Part shown: piece after piece, positions 13,495 to 14,684 of the stretch
Position numbering within the stretch: position 1 is the first letter of the stretch
How the letters are laid out: each line of letters starts with the position of its first letter
From: CAZGSN01 sp964371655
GTDB taxonomy: Bacteria; Desulfobacterota; Binatia; HRBIN30
Reading direction: 5' to 3'
DNA length: 14,684 bases
NCBI GenBank assembly: GCA_964371655.1
Contig: CAYJOD010000128.1
Span: 1 to 14,684, forward strand
The notes under the pieces: model-generated
Seen by the model: only the letters and a program-made list of their open reading frames with translations
Database searches by the model: none
Told to the model about the DNA's origin: nothing
Made by a program: the position numbers and the translations under genes

Positions 13495-14544
13495 TCATTG
13501 CAGCTTCACTTCCTCACCGTCGGTGATGCCGTCGAGGATCTCGACACGCTCGGCGTTCGAAATGCCCGTCTTCACGGCCTTGCGCAGCAGGTGTGCTTCG
13601 GAGGCGTGCTCGACGACTTCGACGAAAACCCCGTTGCCTTCGTAGAGCAGCGCCGTCTCCGGGAGGATCAGGGCGTTGTCGTGCACCTCGGTGATGATGT
13701 CGGCGTCGGCGGACATCAACGCCCACAAGTCGGCAATCCCTTCGAGCACCGTGACCTCGACCTTGAACGACGTCACGTTGTCCTTGCGATCACCCATCGA
13801 CGCGATCTTGCGTACCCGACCTTCGAAGATACGCTCCGGATAGGTCTCGGTGCGGATGCGGGCGGGCATGCCGACGCGAACACGGGCGATCTCGTTCTCG
13901 TCGATGATTCCGAGCACATGCAGCTCCGAGGTGTCGGCGATCGTCATCAACACGGTGCCGCCCACCACCGAGGCTACCGAGGCCGCTGCCGCACCGGCAT
14001 TGAGATCGCGCCGCAGGACGACGCCGTCGATCGGCGCCGTGACGGTCGCATAGCTCAGCTCCTGGTCGAGCCGCTGCAAGGTCGCGCGCGCTCGCTCGAC
14101 GACGGCTTCGGCGCCGGCATGCTCGGCCTGCACGCGGTCGACGATGTCCTTCGATTCGACGCCGCGACCAAACAGCGTCGCGCGCCGCTGCAGCTCCACG
14201 GCGGCGTGATCGCGATTGACCTCCGCCTCGTTGACCACGGCGCGGGCTTCGCGGACGGCGGACTCCAGAGTCTCGCGGTCGATCTGTGCGACCACCTGCC
14301 CGGCGCTGACGCGATCGCCCGCATCGACGAGGAAGCTCTCGACGATACCGCTGATCTTGGGCCGAACCTCGACGAGATGCTCGGGTTGAATCGTGCCCGA
14401 GGCGATGACGATGCGCTCGATGCTGGCGCGGACCGCCTTCGCCGTCTTGCCGATCGGCGGCGGTTGACGCTGCCAGCGCAACAGCACCGCGGTCGCAACA
14501 ACCACGATCGCAACGATCAACCCTATCAGCCACCTTCGAGACAT
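13495..14544 (-). CDS. MacA-like periplasmic membrane fusion protein (HlyD/RND family)
   Basis: 349 residues. An N-terminal anchor (about 5-22, LIGLIVAIVVVATAVLL) is followed by a split lipoyl/barrel-sandwich domain (EVRPKISGIVESFLVDAGDRVSAGQVVAQID, near 60-90, and APIDGVVLRRDLNAG after the hairpin). Between them lies a helical hairpin rich in Glu, Ala and Arg (about 91-155). A beta-barrel domain with VGMPARIRTETYP and a membrane-proximal domain complete it, as in MacA. The protein should link the inner-membrane ABC exporter to an outer-membrane TolC-type channel, for which no gene is in the window. It is the first visible gene of the exporter operon. No Shine-Dalgarno precedes the ATG, but the membrane anchor fits this start. 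Confidence 0.92.
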   Translation of the reverse strand: MSRRWLIGLIVAIVVVATAVLLRWQRQPPPIGKTAKAVRASIERIVIASGTIQPEHLVEVRPKISGIVESFLVDAGDRVSAGQVVAQIDRETLESAVREARAVVNEAEVNRDHAAVELQRRATLFGRGVESKDIVDRVQAEHAGAEAVVERARATLQRLDQELSYATVTAPIDGVVLRRDLNAGAAAASVASVVGGTVLMTIADTSELHVLGIIDENEIARVRVGMPARIRTETYPERIFEGRVRKIASMGDRKDNVTSFKVEVTVLEGIADLWALMSADADIITEVHDNALILPETALLYEGNGVFVEVVEHASEAHLLRKAVKTGISNAERVEILDGITDGEEVKLQ

Positions 14545-14652
14545 TGGAGGACTGCCGCCTACCAGATGTGCGCCACGGCGTCCATCAAGAGAGCATCCCT
14601 AGAACGGCGCAGGACGGCTCTGCACATAGATTCGTCGTGGGCGCTTTGGAGT

Positions 14653-14674
14653 GCGGGAGCTTGCTCCCGCTTTT
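14653..14674 (+). repeat. GC-rich hairpin followed by TTTT (dispersed repeat or terminator)
   Basis: GCGGGAGC and GCTCCCGC pair perfectly around a two-base TT (in practice a 7-bp stem with a 4-base loop), followed by TTTTCTG on the plus strand. This is terminator-shaped, but no plus-strand gene ends here within the window, and the GGGAGCTTGCTCCC motif is a common dispersed repeat. It lies about 110 bases upstream of the membrane-fusion-protein gene. Confidence 0.4.
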
Positions 14675-14684
14675 CTGTCACCCC

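Overview
The window is GC-rich chromosomal DNA of a Gram-negative bacterium. Evidence: two lipoprotein signal peptides, a MacAB-type periplasm-spanning exporter, few strong Shine-Dalgarno sites and many dispersed palindromic repeats. An uncultured delta-proteobacterial-type or Binatota-like lineage would fit, but no rRNA or other phylogenetic marker is present, so this is a weak guess. Nearly all genes lie on the minus strand.

Layout from low to high coordinates. (a) 1-672 holds no credible gene, only a set of hairpin and inverted-repeat elements. (b) 673-3281: a histidine phosphatase is coupled by an ATGA overlap to an unusual fusion of a class I/II PLP aminotransferase and a MurF-like ATPase domain. 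(c) 3282-3872 is repeat-rich and gene-free. (d) 3873-7792 is a probable minus-strand operon: cyclase-family lipoprotein, PfkB sugar kinase, DprE1-like FAD oxidase, DprE2-like SDR. The last two overlap by ATGA and together look like a 2'-epimerase for polyprenyl-phosphoryl pentose. (e) 7976-8522, on the plus strand, is a DUF4258 protein plus a YgiT/MqsA-type zinc-finger protein, a compact toxin-antitoxin-like pair. (f) 8586-9456: a stand-alone Smr-domain protein and a small FxLYD-like lipoprotein. (g) 9457-9797 is a nested repeat block. (h) 9798-14544 is a MacAB-like exporter operon: membrane fusion protein, ATPase and two FtsX/MacB permeases.

The most interesting feature is a recurring architecture of inverted arrays of short tandem units, mostly period 7 (also 8 and 9). 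These sit in gaps between co-directional genes, often at the stop codon of the upstream gene. One, at 12275-12728, encloses its own gene for a four-helix-bundle protein (S23/IVP/bAvd-like) with a perfect AGGAGG ribosome site. It is inserted inside the exporter operon and supplies the stop codon of the ATPase gene. Two gene-less relatives at 8941-9034 and 13411-13493 share heptad units and an identical 14-base core. Others with different units are at 387-466 and 3417-3518, with a weak one at 5984-6028. Together they suggest a family of small mobile or amplifiable elements, perhaps linked to the four-helix-bundle protein. This link is inference.
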